This document shows positions 17,881-26,308 of a stretch of 64,000 bases of DNA, piece by piece. The stretch's first letter is position 1. Every line of letters begins with the position of its first letter. The position numbers and the translations under genes were made by a program. The stretch spans positions 744,001 to 808,000 of the forward strand of contig NZ_CP124616.1 of the NCBI RefSeq assembly GCF_029958925.1, given 5' to 3'. Under the pieces are notes generated by a model. It was not told where the DNA came from. It made no database searches and was given only the letters and a program-made list of their open reading frames with translations. The stretch is from Tropicibacter oceani. GTDB lineage: Bacteria; Pseudomonadota; Alphaproteobacteria; Rhodobacterales; Rhodobacteraceae.

Positions 17881-17900
17881 CATAAACCGAACGGTTGGTC
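17881..17900. promoter_or_regulatory. Candidate TetR operator in the paaG/paaZ divergent promoter
   Basis: The sequence CATAAACCGAACGGTTGGTC contains an imperfect palindrome around ACCGAACGGTTGGT (10 of 14 positions match its reverse complement). It shares its first ten bases with the site at 9735-9744. It lies between the paaG start (17852) and the paaZ start (17932), well placed to control both directions. Confidence 0.6.
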
Positions 17901-17931
17901 AATAAATAACAAAGCCAGAGGGAGGCCCGCC

Positions 17932-19947
17932 ATGACCGTTCAGAATGTGCAAAGTTTCGTTGCGGGGCGCTGGATCGCGCCGGGGGATGACGCGCGGCAG
18001 ATCGCCAGTGCCATCGACGGGCAGGTGATCGCGCAAGCCGGCGGCGCTGCGCTGGATATGCAAGAGGTTCTCGACTTCGCCCGCAGCACCGGCGGGCCAG
18101 CCCTGCGCAAGCTGACGTTTCATGACCGGGCGCGGATGCTCAAGGCGCTGGCGCTGGAGCTGAACAAGCACAAGGACGCGCTGTACGAGATCAGTTATCT
18201 GACCGGGGCGACGCGCAGCGACCATGCCTTTGATATCGACGGCGGCATCGGGACGATGTTTGTCTTTGCGTCGAAAGGGCGGCGGGAAATGCCCGATGGG
18301 CAGGTCTATCTGGACGGCAGCCCCGAGCAACTGGGCAAGACGGGCGCCTTTCTGGGGCAACACATCTGCACGCCGCTTTTGGGCGCGGCCGTGCATATCA
18401 ACGCCTACAATTTTCCGCTGTGGGGGATGCTGGAAAAGCTGGCGCCGACGCTGTTGGCGGGGGTGCCTGCCATCGTGAAACCGGCGACCGACACCTGCTA
18501 TGTCACTGAACTGGCGGTCAAGATCATGCTGGACAGCGGGATTTTGCCCGCAGGGGCGCTGCAATTCATTGCGGGCGGCGTGGGCGATCTGCTGGACCGG
18601 CTGGACTGTCAGGATGCGGTCAGCTTCACCGGCTCGGCCGCGACGGCGCTGAAACTGCGCAGCAACCCCCGGCTGCTGGGCAATGCCGTGCGCTTTGTGG
18701 CGGAACAGGACAGCCTGAACGCCAGCATTCTGGGGCCGGACGCCGAGCCGGGAACACCGGAATTTGATCTGTTCGTCAAGGAAGTGCACCGCGAGATGAC
18801 CACCAAGGCGGGGCAGAAATGCACCGCGATCCGGCGCATTCTGGTGCCCGAAGACCGCATCGAGGCCGTGTCGGACGCGCTGGCCCAGCGATTGGCGAAA
18901 ACCGTGGTTGGCGATCCGAGGGACGAGGCGACGCGCATGGGCGCGCTGGTGTCCAAGGGTCAAAAGGCCGACGTACTGGCGCGGGTGGCCGAGCTGGGAG
19001 CCGAGGTTCAGCGCCTGTGCGGCAACCCCGATGATTTCGCGGACAGCGCCGGGGCGTTCTTGCCGCCGATGCTGTTGCTGTGCGCCGATCCCGACGGCGC
19101 CCAGCGCGTGCACGATACCGAGGCATTTGGCCCGGTCAGCACGCTATTGCCCTATCGCGATCTGGATCACGCCATCGCGCTGGCCAATCGCGGCGGCGGG
19201 TCGCTTGTCACCTCGGTCATCACGCATGATGCGGGTGTCGCGCGCGACGTGGTGCTGGGGGCGGCGGCCTATCACGGGCGGATCTACATCAATGACCGCA
19301 CCTCGATGAAGGAAAGCACGGGCCATGGCGCGCCGATGCCGCACATGATCCACGGCGGGCCGGGGCGCGCCGGGGGCGGCGAAGAACTGGGCGGCGTGCG
19401 CGGGGTGAAACATTACATGCAGCGCACGGCGGTGCAGGGGTCGCCCGACATGCTGACGGCCATCGGGGGCACCTGGGTGCCGGGGGCCACGCAAAAGGAC
19501 GGCGGGGCGCATCCCTTTACCCGGCGCTTTGGCGTGCTGGAGATCGGGGAAACCATCGTGACCGCGCCGCGCACCGTCACGCTGGAGGATATCGCCCATT
19601 TCGCCGAGTTCACCGGCGATACGTTCTATGCCCACATGGATGACGCAGCGGCCAAGCGGAACCCGTTTTTCCCGGGGCGCGTGGCGCATGGCTATCTGCT
19701 GTTGTCCTTTGCGGCGGGTCTGTTCGTGGAACCCAACGAAGGGCCGGTTCTGGCCAATACCGGGCTGGACAACCTGCGCTTTATGAAGCCGGTCAGCGCC
19801 GGGTCGGCGATCCACGTGCGCCTGACGGTCAAGGCCAAGACGCCGCGCAACGCCGACTATGGCGAGGTGCGCTGGCATGTGACGCTGCTGGATCAGGACG
19901 GCGACAAGGTTGCGGAATACGAGCTGTTGACCATGAACGCGGCTTGA
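17932..19947 (+). CDS. paaZ: Bifunctional oxepin-CoA hydrolase / semialdehyde dehydrogenase PaaZ
   Basis: PaaZ opens the oxepin ring and oxidises the resulting aldehyde to 3-oxo-5,6-dehydrosuberyl-CoA. Residues about 1-510 are the aldehyde dehydrogenase domain, with catalytic Cys297 in [10 protein letters not shown]. Residues about 528-671 are the MaoC-type hydratase domain, with Asp and His in [11 protein letters not shown] and [14 protein letters not shown]. Both active sites look intact, so no stand-alone hydrolase is needed. The start ATG 17932 follows GAGGGAGGCCCGCC. The 671-residue length is close to the E. coli enzyme. A paaX-family gene begins 31 bases downstream. Confidence 0.96.
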   Translation: MTVQNVQSFVAGRWIAPGDDARQIASAIDGQVIAQAGGAALDMQEVLDFARSTGGPALRKLTFHDRARMLKALALELNKHKDALYEISYLTGATRSDHAFDIDGGIGTMFVFASKGRREMPDGQVYLDGSPEQLGKTGAFLGQHICTPLLGAAVHINAYNFPLWGMLEKLAPTLLAGVPAIVKPATDTCYVTELAVKIMLDSGILPAGALQFIAGGVGDLLDRLDCQDAVSFTGSAATALKLRSNPRLLGNAVRFVAEQDSLNASILGPDAEPGTPEFDLFVKEVHREMTTKAGQKCTAIRRILVPEDRIEAVSDALAQRLAKTVVGDPRDEATRMGALVSKGQKADVLARVAELGAEVQRLCGNPDDFADSAGAFLPPMLLLCADPDGAQRVHDTEAFGPVSTLLPYRDLDHAIALANRGGGSLVTSVITHDAGVARDVVLGAAAYHGRIYINDRTSMKESTGHGAPMPHMIHGGPGRAGGGEELGGVRGVKHYMQRTAVQGSPDMLTAIGGTWVPGATQKDGGAHPFTRRFGVLEIGETIVTAPRTVTLEDIAHFAEFTGDTFYAHMDDAAAKRNPFFPGRVAHGYLLLSFAAGLFVEPNEGPVLANTGLDNLRFMKPVSAGSAIHVRLTVKAKTPRNADYGEVRWHVTLLDQDGDKVAEYELLTMNAA

Positions 19948-19978
19948 GGCGGGGCGCGGCGGGGTCTAGGCTGGGGGA

Positions 19979-20773
19979 ATGACCGCTCAAGCCTATGACA
20001 TGGCGACTGAAATCGCCGCCTTTGCGTCCTGCGGGCCGCTGCGCACCTGGTCGGTGATCGCGACGATCATGGGCGACCTTCTGCGCGCGCCCGAGGATGC
20101 GATCAGCGGGCGGGCTCTGGCCGGATTGGCCGGGCCTATGGCGATTTCAGAACAGGCGTTGCGGGTGGCGGTGCACCGGCTGAAGAAAGACGGCTGGATC
20201 GAAAGCCGCCGCGAGGGGCGGGAATCGTTGCACCTGTTGTCGGCGCGCGGCCGGGCCGAAACCGAGGCAGTGCGCGCACTGGTCTACGACGCCGTCGGCC
20301 CACGCCCCGAAGCTGTGACGCTGGTTGTGGCGCCGCCTGATCTGACGCCGCCCTTGATGACGGTCTTGCCGCCCTCGGCGATGCAATTGTCGACGCGCTG
20401 CGCCCTGGTCGCGGGGGAAAAGACGTTGGACCGGCGGCTGTTGGCGGCGCCGCTGCACGAAGGCACCTTGCCGAAATGGGTGGCGCTGGCGCTGGCGGGC
20501 AAACCCCTGCGCAGCGAGTTTGCGGTGCTGACGCGGCTGACCCGGCAGGCGTTGGAGCAGTTGCCTGAGGATCCGGATAAACGGCTGCTGCTGCGGCTGA
20601 TCATTTTGCACCACTGGCGTCGTCTGGTGTTGCGGCAATCGCCGCTGGCCGATGCCCTGCTGCCCGCCGACTGGGAGGGCGCGCAGGCCCGTGCGGCGGT
20701 GATCGAGGCGTTGGAACGCCTGCCCCGCATCGCGCCAGATGCGCTGAATTTGGCGTTGCAATCCAAAGGGTAA
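19979..20773 (+). CDS. PaaX-family transcriptional regulator
   Basis: The 264-residue protein resembles PaaX, the repressor of phenylacetate genes. The N-terminal winged-helix part shows LRTWSVIATIMGDLL, SGRALAGLAGPMAISEQALR and VAVHRLKKDGWIESRREG. The C-terminal part has RLIILHHWRRLVLRQSPLAD, the typical PaaX end. The residues between differ more from classic PaaX. It follows paaZ on the same strand. The cluster therefore carries two regulators of different families, and which one controls which promoter is unknown. Confidence 0.8.
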   Translation: MTAQAYDMATEIAAFASCGPLRTWSVIATIMGDLLRAPEDAISGRALAGLAGPMAISEQALRVAVHRLKKDGWIESRREGRESLHLLSARGRAETEAVRALVYDAVGPRPEAVTLVVAPPDLTPPLMTVLPPSAMQLSTRCALVAGEKTLDRRLLAAPLHEGTLPKWVALALAGKPLRSEFAVLTRLTRQALEQLPEDPDKRLLLRLIILHHWRRLVLRQSPLADALLPADWEGAQARAAVIEALERLPRIAPDALNLALQSKG

Positions 20774-20791
20774 TTGGCGCATTTTGCCCGC

Positions 20792-21406
20792 ATGTCCGAT
20801 TTCAATTGTCCCAATTGTGGTGACGCGGTTCCGGCGCAGATTTCCTATGTGACGATGGTCACTTGCCCGTCCTGCAGCACAACGCTTTATCTTGATGGTG
20901 CGGGTCTGCACGCGGCTGGCCAATCGGGCGAAATGCATGACGGGCCCAAGCTGTTCGATCTAGGCGATACGGTCGGGCTTGGCGATGCGACGGTGCAGAT
21001 CCTGGGACATGCGCGGTTTTCCTATGGCCGCGGCTGGTGGGATGAATTCTGGGGCCTCGACGAAAGCCAGCGCAGTGTCTGGGTGTCGGTCGACGAAGGC
21101 GACATCGTCCTGCAATACCCGGTGAAGGCCGAATTCTGGCCGCCGGTTGCGCCCGCCGCGCCGCTGGGATCGACCTTTCAACACCGCGACGAAACTTGGC
21201 GCGTGATCGAACGCGACAAGGCGGAATGCATTGCCCTGAAGGGATCGTTCGGAGAACAGCTGGCCGTTGGCGAGCGCTATAGCTTTGTCAATGCGCAGTC
21301 AGACAGCGGTGCGCTGATGTCCGGCGAATTCTGGGAGGGCGGGCGCAGCTGGTTCCTGGGCTTCTGGTTTGATCCCTTCGATGTGCGCATCGAGGTGCAT
21401 CCATGA
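20792..21406 (+). CDS. DUF4178 protein with N-terminal zinc ribbon (short form)
   Basis: This 204-residue protein has a zinc-ribbon-like start (CPNCGDAVPAQ, then CPSCSTTLYLD, about residues 5-32). A DUF4178-type beta-rich domain follows, with Trp-rich strands such as GRGWWDEFWGLDE and GGRSWFLGFWFDPFD. There is no signal peptide or membrane segment. ATG 20792 is preferred over an earlier TTG. Its end overlaps the next gene (ATGA). The function of DUF4178 is not established; neighbours suggest a membrane/polyamine-linked system with DUF350 and an aminopropyltransferase-like protein. Confidence 0.7.
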   Translation: MSDFNCPNCGDAVPAQISYVTMVTCPSCSTTLYLDGAGLHAAGQSGEMHDGPKLFDLGDTVGLGDATVQILGHARFSYGRGWWDEFWGLDESQRSVWVSVDEGDIVLQYPVKAEFWPPVAPAAPLGSTFQHRDETWRVIERDKAECIALKGSFGEQLAVGERYSFVNAQSDSGALMSGEFWEGGRSWFLGFWFDPFDVRIEVHP

Positions 21407-22698
21407 CCCGCACCGCCAGCCTTCAGGCGATCAATTGCACGGCCTGCGGGGCGGGGCTGGACCTGCTGGGCGGTGGCCGGGTCACCACCCACATCTGCCC
21501 CTATTGCGCCACCGAACTGGATGCCCGCGACGATTACCGCGCGCTGCGCAAATTCTCGGACATGCCGCGGCCGGACACGCCCTTTTCGCTTGGCCAGACG
21601 GGCAAGATCATGGGCGTCGACTGGACGATCATCGGCACGCTTGGCCACCGCGAGGATTGGGGCGGCAAGTCGTGGACCTGGGTCGAACATCAGCTGTATT
21701 CGCCAACCCATGGCTATGCCTGGCTGACGGTCGAGGATGGCCACCTGACCTATGCGCGGCGGGTGCGCGGTGCGCCACAGGCGCTGTGGATCAGCGAACG
21801 CTGGGTCGAAACCGCCGAGAACGTCCCGCACGTCAGCCACCGCGGCGAGACCTTCAAATACCTGCAAACGACCAAAAGCCGCCTGACCTTTGCCGAGGGC
21901 GAATTCACCTGGGCGCCCAACGTCGGAGAGGCGACGACGACGATTTCGGCCATGTCCCCAGGCGCCATGCTGGATTTTTCCGAAACCGGGTCCGAGCGGG
22001 AAATCTATCGGTCGACCTATCTGCCGCACGGCGCGACGATGAAGGCCTTTGGACTGGCGCCCAAGGATCTGGTGCCGCGGGGCGTACATGCGTTGCAACC
22101 CTACAAGGCGGGCGAAAACACCGATTTCCTGGCCTTTGCCAGCACGGTGGCCGCCGCCGCCTGCCTGGTGATCGCGATCACCTTTTCGGCACTGCCGGGG
22201 TTCCAGATCCTGGCGCCGACCACGCTGAGCACCGCATCGCTGCCGCAGGAGGTCAGTTTTGACATCACCGACGACAGCAAGCTGGCCGGCATCCGCCTGA
22301 ACAGCAACGTGTCGAACGCCTGGTCCTATTACGAGATGGAGCTGACCGACCCCGAGGATGCGCCGGTGTTCGAGGCCGGGCGCACGGTGGAATACTACTA
22401 TGGGCGCGAGGACGGCGAAAACTGGAGCGAGGGCAGCCGCACCACCGCGCTTTATTTCCGGCCGCCCGGAACCGGCACCTATACGCTGAGCATCGACCAG
22501 CCGGAAACCGGCACCTGGGGCACCACCAACATCCGCCCGGCGACGGATGTCACGGTTTCGGCGCGGCAGGGGATGTCGTCGGGGTTCTGGATGTACGTGT
22601 TGTTCGCGGGCTTTGCAGCCATCGCGGTTTTGACCTATGGCCGTAGGCACTATCACCGGATGCGCCGTTGGAAACACAGCGATTGGGACGACGACTGA
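21403..22698 (+). CDS. DUF4178 membrane protein with zinc ribbon (long form)
   Basis: The 431-residue protein repeats the architecture of its neighbour and adds a membrane part. Residues about 10-45 form a zinc ribbon (CTACGAGLDLL, then CPYCATELD). A DUF4178-type domain follows (GQTGKIMGVDWTIIGTLGHR, WTWVEHQLYSPTHGYAWLTV). A membrane segment lies near residues 245-262 (TVAAAACLVIAITFSALPGF), then a beta-rich extracytoplasmic domain (about 265-385), a second membrane segment (WMYVLFAGFAAIAVLTYG) and a short basic tail. The start overlaps the previous stop by four bases. Likely role: membrane-bound partner in the same complex; the reaction is unknown. Confidence 0.7.
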   Translation: MTRTASLQAINCTACGAGLDLLGGGRVTTHICPYCATELDARDDYRALRKFSDMPRPDTPFSLGQTGKIMGVDWTIIGTLGHREDWGGKSWTWVEHQLYSPTHGYAWLTVEDGHLTYARRVRGAPQALWISERWVETAENVPHVSHRGETFKYLQTTKSRLTFAEGEFTWAPNVGEATTTISAMSPGAMLDFSETGSEREIYRSTYLPHGATMKAFGLAPKDLVPRGVHALQPYKAGENTDFLAFASTVAAAACLVIAITFSALPGFQILAPTTLSTASLPQEVSFDITDDSKLAGIRLNSNVSNAWSYYEMELTDPEDAPVFEAGRTVEYYYGREDGENWSEGSRTTALYFRPPGTGTYTLSIDQPETGTWGTTNIRPATDVTVSARQGMSSGFWMYVLFAGFAAIAVLTYGRRHYHRMRRWKHSDWDDD

Positions 22699-22699
22699 G

Positions 22700-22864
22700 A
22701 TGACTATTTTCCGCGTGGCCTTCATTGTCCTTTCCACCGCTGCGATCGGTGGCACTTCTTATGTGTCCTATTACGGGGCAGGCGGCGAAAGCACGGATCT
22801 GGACCAATCGGTGCGGGTCGCGTCGGGCGGGCGCGTCGGCGGTGTGGTCGGCAGGGTAAAATAA
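22700..22864 (+). CDS. Small membrane or exported peptide in the DUF4178/DUF350 set
   Basis: A 54-residue ORF (MTIFRVAFIVLSTAAIGGTS) starts one base after the previous stop and ends 13 bases before the DUF350 gene. It has one hydrophobic stretch near the N-terminus and a Gly/Val-rich tail. The tight spacing within a same-strand gene set supports a real gene. No family is recognised. Confidence 0.5.
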   Translation: MTIFRVAFIVLSTAAIGGTSYVSYYGAGGESTDLDQSVRVASGGRVGGVVGRVK

Positions 22865-22877
22865 CAGGGGGATCGAA

Positions 22878-23102
22878 ATGGATCTGTTTTCAGCAATTCA
22901 GCTGGCCGAAGTGTTCAGCACCATCTTTTACACGGTCCTCGGGGTGGTCCTGATGGGCATCTTCTGGTGGATCATCAACATCATGACGCCGTTCTCGGTG
23001 ATCAAGGAAATCGAGGAAGACCAGAACACCTCGCTTGCGATCCTGATCGGGTCGGTCTTTGTCGCCCTGTCCATCATCATCGCGGCCGTGATCCTGTCGT
23101 GA
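22878..23102 (+). CDS. DUF350 (YjfL-type) membrane protein
   Basis: This 74-residue protein has two membrane segments (about residues 12-34 and 50-72) joined by a charged loop (PFSVIKEIEEDQNTSLAILI). The loop and the following helix are typical of DUF350/YjfL proteins, although many members have a duplicated unit and this one has a single unit. GGGGGATCGAA precedes the ATG. The TGA overlaps the GTG start of the next gene. DUF350 genes often lie near PspA-like or spermidine-synthase-like genes; biochemical function is unknown. Confidence 0.75.
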   Translation: MDLFSAIQLAEVFSTIFYTVLGVVLMGIFWWIINIMTPFSVIKEIEEDQNTSLAILIGSVFVALSIIIAAVILS

Positions 23103-24640
23103 GCACGGCCCCGGCGCCGCGCCTGCGCGAGGCCTGGCTGCTGGCGGCGACCTTTCTGATCGCCGTCGCCGGGCTGGTCTATGAGCTGATCGCGGCCACC
23201 GTTTCAAGCTATCTTCTGGGCGATTCCGTTCGCCAGTTCAGCATCGTCATCGGCGTGTTCCTAAGCGCGATGGGCGTCGGCGCCTGGGCGTCGCGCTTTG
23301 TCGGCCAGGCGATGCGCGGCTTTTCCTGGGCACAGATCGCGCTGGGCGTGGTGGGCGGCTTCATGGCGCCGGTCTTGTTCTTTGCCTATGCCTGGCTGGG
23401 CGAAGTGGCGATGCCGCTGTATGGCATGCTGATCGCGGTGGGCGTTCTGTCGGGCATGGAAATTCCGCTGATCGCGCGGGTTCTCAAGGAAATCGGCGCG
23501 CCGGATTTCCGGTTCGAAAACGTGCTGAGCGTCGACTACGTCGGGGCGCTGGCGGCGTCATTGGCCTTTCCGTTGTTGATCATTCCGCACCTGGGGCTGA
23601 TGTCGGCCAGCCTGGTCTTTGGCTGCCTGAACCTGTTGGTGGCCGGGCTGTCGCTGTACCTGTTCCGAGAGGTGTCCAGCCGCACGCAATGGGCCGCCTG
23701 GACGATCGCCTTGCTGTGTTCCACCGCCGCGCTGGCCCAGTCCGAGCGGCTGGTGTCGATCACCGAAACCCAGTTGTTCGAAGACGACGTGATCCTGTCC
23801 GAGGCGACGCCCTATCAGCAGATCACCGTCACCCGGTTCCGCGACCGCACCCGGCTGTTCCTGGACTATTCGATCCAGTTCGATACGATGGATGAATACC
23901 GCTATCACGAATTGCTGGTTCACCCGGCGCTGGGACTGGCGCCGCGCATAGAAAGCGTTCTGATCCTGGGTGGCGGCGATGGCATGGCGGCCCGCGAAGT
24001 GCTTCGCCATGACCGGGTGAAACAGGTGACGCTTGTCGATCTTGATCCAAGGGTCACCGCTCTGTTCCGCGATCACCCCGAGCTGGCAGAGCTGAACAAC
24101 CGGTCCCTTTCGGACCCGCGGGTGACCATCCTGAACCAGGACGCCTGGCAATTCGTCGACGAAAGCGACGCTGTCTACGACGTCATCCTGTTGGACCTGC
24201 CGGACCCCAAGAACATCGCCCTGTCCAAGCTGTATTCGCGGCAGTTCTATGCCCTGGTGGCGGAACGGCTGTCGGCCAACGGCTTGATCGTGACGCAGGC
24301 GGGCTCTCCTCTTTTTGCGCGCGAGGCATTCTGGTCGACGGTTCACACCCTGCGCGAAACCCGCAATCCGCTGGCGCCGGGCGACGGGTTGGCGGTGCGG
24401 CCCTACCACGTCTATGTGCCCAGCTTCGGGGACTGGGGCTTTGCCATGGCCAGCTTTGCGCCGCTGGCCGACCGGGTGCCAAAGCTGCCGGCGGGACTGT
24501 CCTATCTGACCGCCGAGGGCTGGCAGACGGCGCAGGTGTTCGGCGCCGACAATGGCGAAGTGCCGGCCGAGGTGAATGACATCCAGTCCCACGCGCTGGT
24601 CGGTTATTACCTGGATGGCTGGGACCGCTGGTTTCGCTGA
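23099..24640 (+). CDS. Membrane-anchored spermidine-synthase-like protein
   Basis: The 513-residue protein joins an N-terminal membrane domain (about six segments within residues 10-215) to a cytoplasmic spermidine-synthase / SAM-methyltransferase-like domain. The nucleotide motif is LGGGDG at 290-295, followed by VTLVDLDPRV and NQDAWQFV. The aminopropyltransferase catalytic segment ILLDLPDPKNIALSKLYSRQFY is present. The start is a GTG at 23099 overlapping the DUF350 stop. It could be a true polyamine aminopropyltransferase, or it may use decarboxylated SAM on another acceptor; no speD is nearby. It converges on fliL with no gap. Confidence 0.85.
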   Translation: MSTAPAPRLREAWLLAATFLIAVAGLVYELIAATVSSYLLGDSVRQFSIVIGVFLSAMGVGAWASRFVGQAMRGFSWAQIALGVVGGFMAPVLFFAYAWLGEVAMPLYGMLIAVGVLSGMEIPLIARVLKEIGAPDFRFENVLSVDYVGALAASLAFPLLIIPHLGLMSASLVFGCLNLLVAGLSLYLFREVSSRTQWAAWTIALLCSTAALAQSERLVSITETQLFEDDVILSEATPYQQITVTRFRDRTRLFLDYSIQFDTMDEYRYHELLVHPALGLAPRIESVLILGGGDGMAAREVLRHDRVKQVTLVDLDPRVTALFRDHPELAELNNRSLSDPRVTILNQDAWQFVDESDAVYDVILLDLPDPKNIALSKLYSRQFYALVAERLSANGLIVTQAGSPLFAREAFWSTVHTLRETRNPLAPGDGLAVRPYHVYVPSFGDWGFAMASFAPLADRVPKLPAGLSYLTAEGWQTAQVFGADNGEVPAEVNDIQSHALVGYYLDGWDRWFR

Positions 24641-25144
24641 TCACGAATCCTGGCGCGCGATTTCGGTGATCAGGACATCGCTGACGGTGTCGCCCAAAAC
24701 CGGACGGGCCGCTTCAAGAAGGGCGCTTCGCAGGTCTTCCATGCGGTTGCCGGTGGTGAAGTTACCCTTGAAGCCGCCGACATTGGCGTGATCGAACATG
24801 ACCTGCAGGAACACGTCGCGCAGCTTGGGTTCCCGGGCATAGACCGCCTCTGTCGTCCCTGTCTGGACCTCTACGCTGAGCGAGGCAACCACCAGCGCTG
24901 TCACCTTGTCGGTTCCGACGACGGGGATCACGAACTGGTTGTTCAGCTTGACATATTCGCGGGTCGCGGGCGCGTCCTCGTCTTCGGGCGCGGTTTCGGC
25001 GTCGGCGTGTTCGGCGGGCGGGACGCATTCGACGGCAGCGCCTTCGGCGTGTTCCTCGGCGGCGGGGGGCGCGAGGAAGAACCCCGCGCCGACACCCGCA
25101 CCCGTTCCGATCAGGGCCAGGATGATGGGCAACAGCTTGCGCAT
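24641..25144 (-). CDS. fliL: Flagellar basal-body protein FliL family
   Basis: FliL is a single-pass inner-membrane protein that surrounds the stator and supports torque. The 167-residue protein has one N-terminal membrane helix (residues 4-24, IILALIGTGAGVGAGFFLAP). An acidic linker follows, then a periplasmic domain (YVKLNNQFVIPVVGTDKV, then LRDVFLQVMFDHANVGGF). The C-terminal half is shorter and more divergent than E. coli FliL but normal for alphaproteobacteria. It is the last gene of the leftward run that starts at flgB. Confidence 0.85.
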   Translation of the reverse strand: MRKLLPIILALIGTGAGVGAGFFLAPPAAEEHAEGAAVECVPPAEHADAETAPEDEDAPATREYVKLNNQFVIPVVGTDKVTALVVASLSVEVQTGTTEAVYAREPKLRDVFLQVMFDHANVGGFKGNFTTGNRMEDLRSALLEAARPVLGDTVSDVLITEIARQDS

Positions 25145-25154
25145 GGATGGCTCC

Positions 25155-25895
25155 TTAGAAGGGCAGGATCACGTCCAGCACCTGCTGTCCGTACCTGGGT
25201 TGCTGCATGTCGCTGATCTGGCCACGACCGCCATAGGAAATGCGAGCCGATGCGATCTTGTCATAGGTGATTTCGTTCTGCCGCGAGATGTCTTCGGGGC
25301 GCACGTAACCGGTGACCAGCAGTTCGCGCAGTTCAAAGTTCACGCGGACCTCCTGGCTGCCTTCGATGGCCAGAACGCCGTTGGGCAGCACGTCGACAAT
25401 GGTGGCGGCGACGCGCAGGGTCAGCTGTTCGCTGCGCTTGACCGATCCGTCGCCGCGCGACTGGCTGGAGCTGTCCAGCGACACGGCGCTGTCCAGGCTG
25501 GCGCCGTCGGTGATGCCCTGGTTGATCCGTTCGGGGATGCCGAACAGGTCGGGCACACCCAGGCTTTCGGAACCGGACCGCGACCGGGCAGAGCTGTTGG
25601 AAATCGCCGCCTGTTCCTTGATGTCGATGACCACTGTCAGGATATCCCCGCGATTGACAGCGCGGCGATCCCCCAAAAGCGAGCCTTGCCCGCCGCTCCA
25701 AAGCGAGGCCCGATCGGTGGTGCGCAGCGGCAGCGGCGTCGTCGGGATGCCCTGGGCGATCATGGCGACACGTTCGGGGCTTTGCGTCGTGGGGGTAAAA
25801 TCGGGTTCCTTGCCGATATGGCCGGCACGCCCGCAGGCGGCCAGGGCAAGGATCAGAACGACAAGGCAGCTATTTCGCAGCATACTTTTCCTCAT
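25155..25895 (-). CDS. flgH: Flagellar L-ring lipoprotein FlgH
   Basis: FlgH forms the outer-membrane L ring. The N-terminus is a lipoprotein signal with the lipobox LAAC (cysteine about residue 21). Family motifs include SLWSGGQGSLLGDRRAVNRGD, VVIDIKEQAAISNSS, QEVRVNFELRELLVTGYVRP and the terminal YGQQVLDVILPF. The 246-residue length is normal. ATG 25895 overlaps the flgA stop (ATGA). Confidence 0.96.
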   Translation of the reverse strand: MRKSMLRNSCLVVLILALAACGRAGHIGKEPDFTPTTQSPERVAMIAQGIPTTPLPLRTTDRASLWSGGQGSLLGDRRAVNRGDILTVVIDIKEQAAISNSSARSRSGSESLGVPDLFGIPERINQGITDGASLDSAVSLDSSSQSRGDGSVKRSEQLTLRVAATIVDVLPNGVLAIEGSQEVRVNFELRELLVTGYVRPEDISRQNEITYDKIASARISYGGRGQISDMQQPRYGQQVLDVILPF

Positions 25896-26308
25896 TTTGT
25901 GACCAGCACAGAGCCGTCCGGGGCAATCTGGCCGAAAAGAACTGTTCTGGATCCGGTGTTCATGACGCGAATCCGTTCACCGATACCGCCGCGGCCAAGG
26001 GCCCGGCCCTCGGCCACGATGCGCAGGCCGCCGGTCGAATAGACCAGTTCGACCACCTGGTTGCGGTCGATCAGGGCCGGTTCGCCGACCGCGCCGTGCA
26101 TGACCGCACGACCGGGATAAAGCGCGATGCGCGCCTCTTGGCCGATGACCTCGCCCAGGCTTTGGTGGGCGCCTTCGACGGTGGTGGGGTCGATCCGCAC
26201 GTCGCTTGCCGAAACCAGCTGTTGCGGCCGGATCGTACGGGTGGCGATCACCGTGTCGGCGAAACCGGGGCCCGCGATGAGGGCGATCATGACCGCAAGC
26301 GCGCGCAT
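25892..26308 (-). CDS. flgA: Flagella basal-body P-ring formation protein FlgA
   Basis: FlgA is a periplasmic chaperone for P-ring assembly by FlgI. The 138-residue protein has a signal peptide (cleaved after about residue 17). A single SAF-type domain follows (ATRTIRPQQLVSASDVRID, IGQEARIALYPGRAVM, NQVVELVYSTGGLRIVAEGR, RIRVMNTGSRTVLFG). It is shorter than E. coli FlgA, lacking the N-terminal domain, as is usual in alphaproteobacteria. It overlaps flgG upstream and flgH downstream. Confidence 0.93.
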   Translation of the reverse strand: MRALAVMIALIAGPGFADTVIATRTIRPQQLVSASDVRIDPTTVEGAHQSLGEVIGQEARIALYPGRAVMHGAVGEPALIDRNQVVELVYSTGGLRIVAEGRALGRGGIGERIRVMNTGSRTVLFGQIAPDGSVLVTK

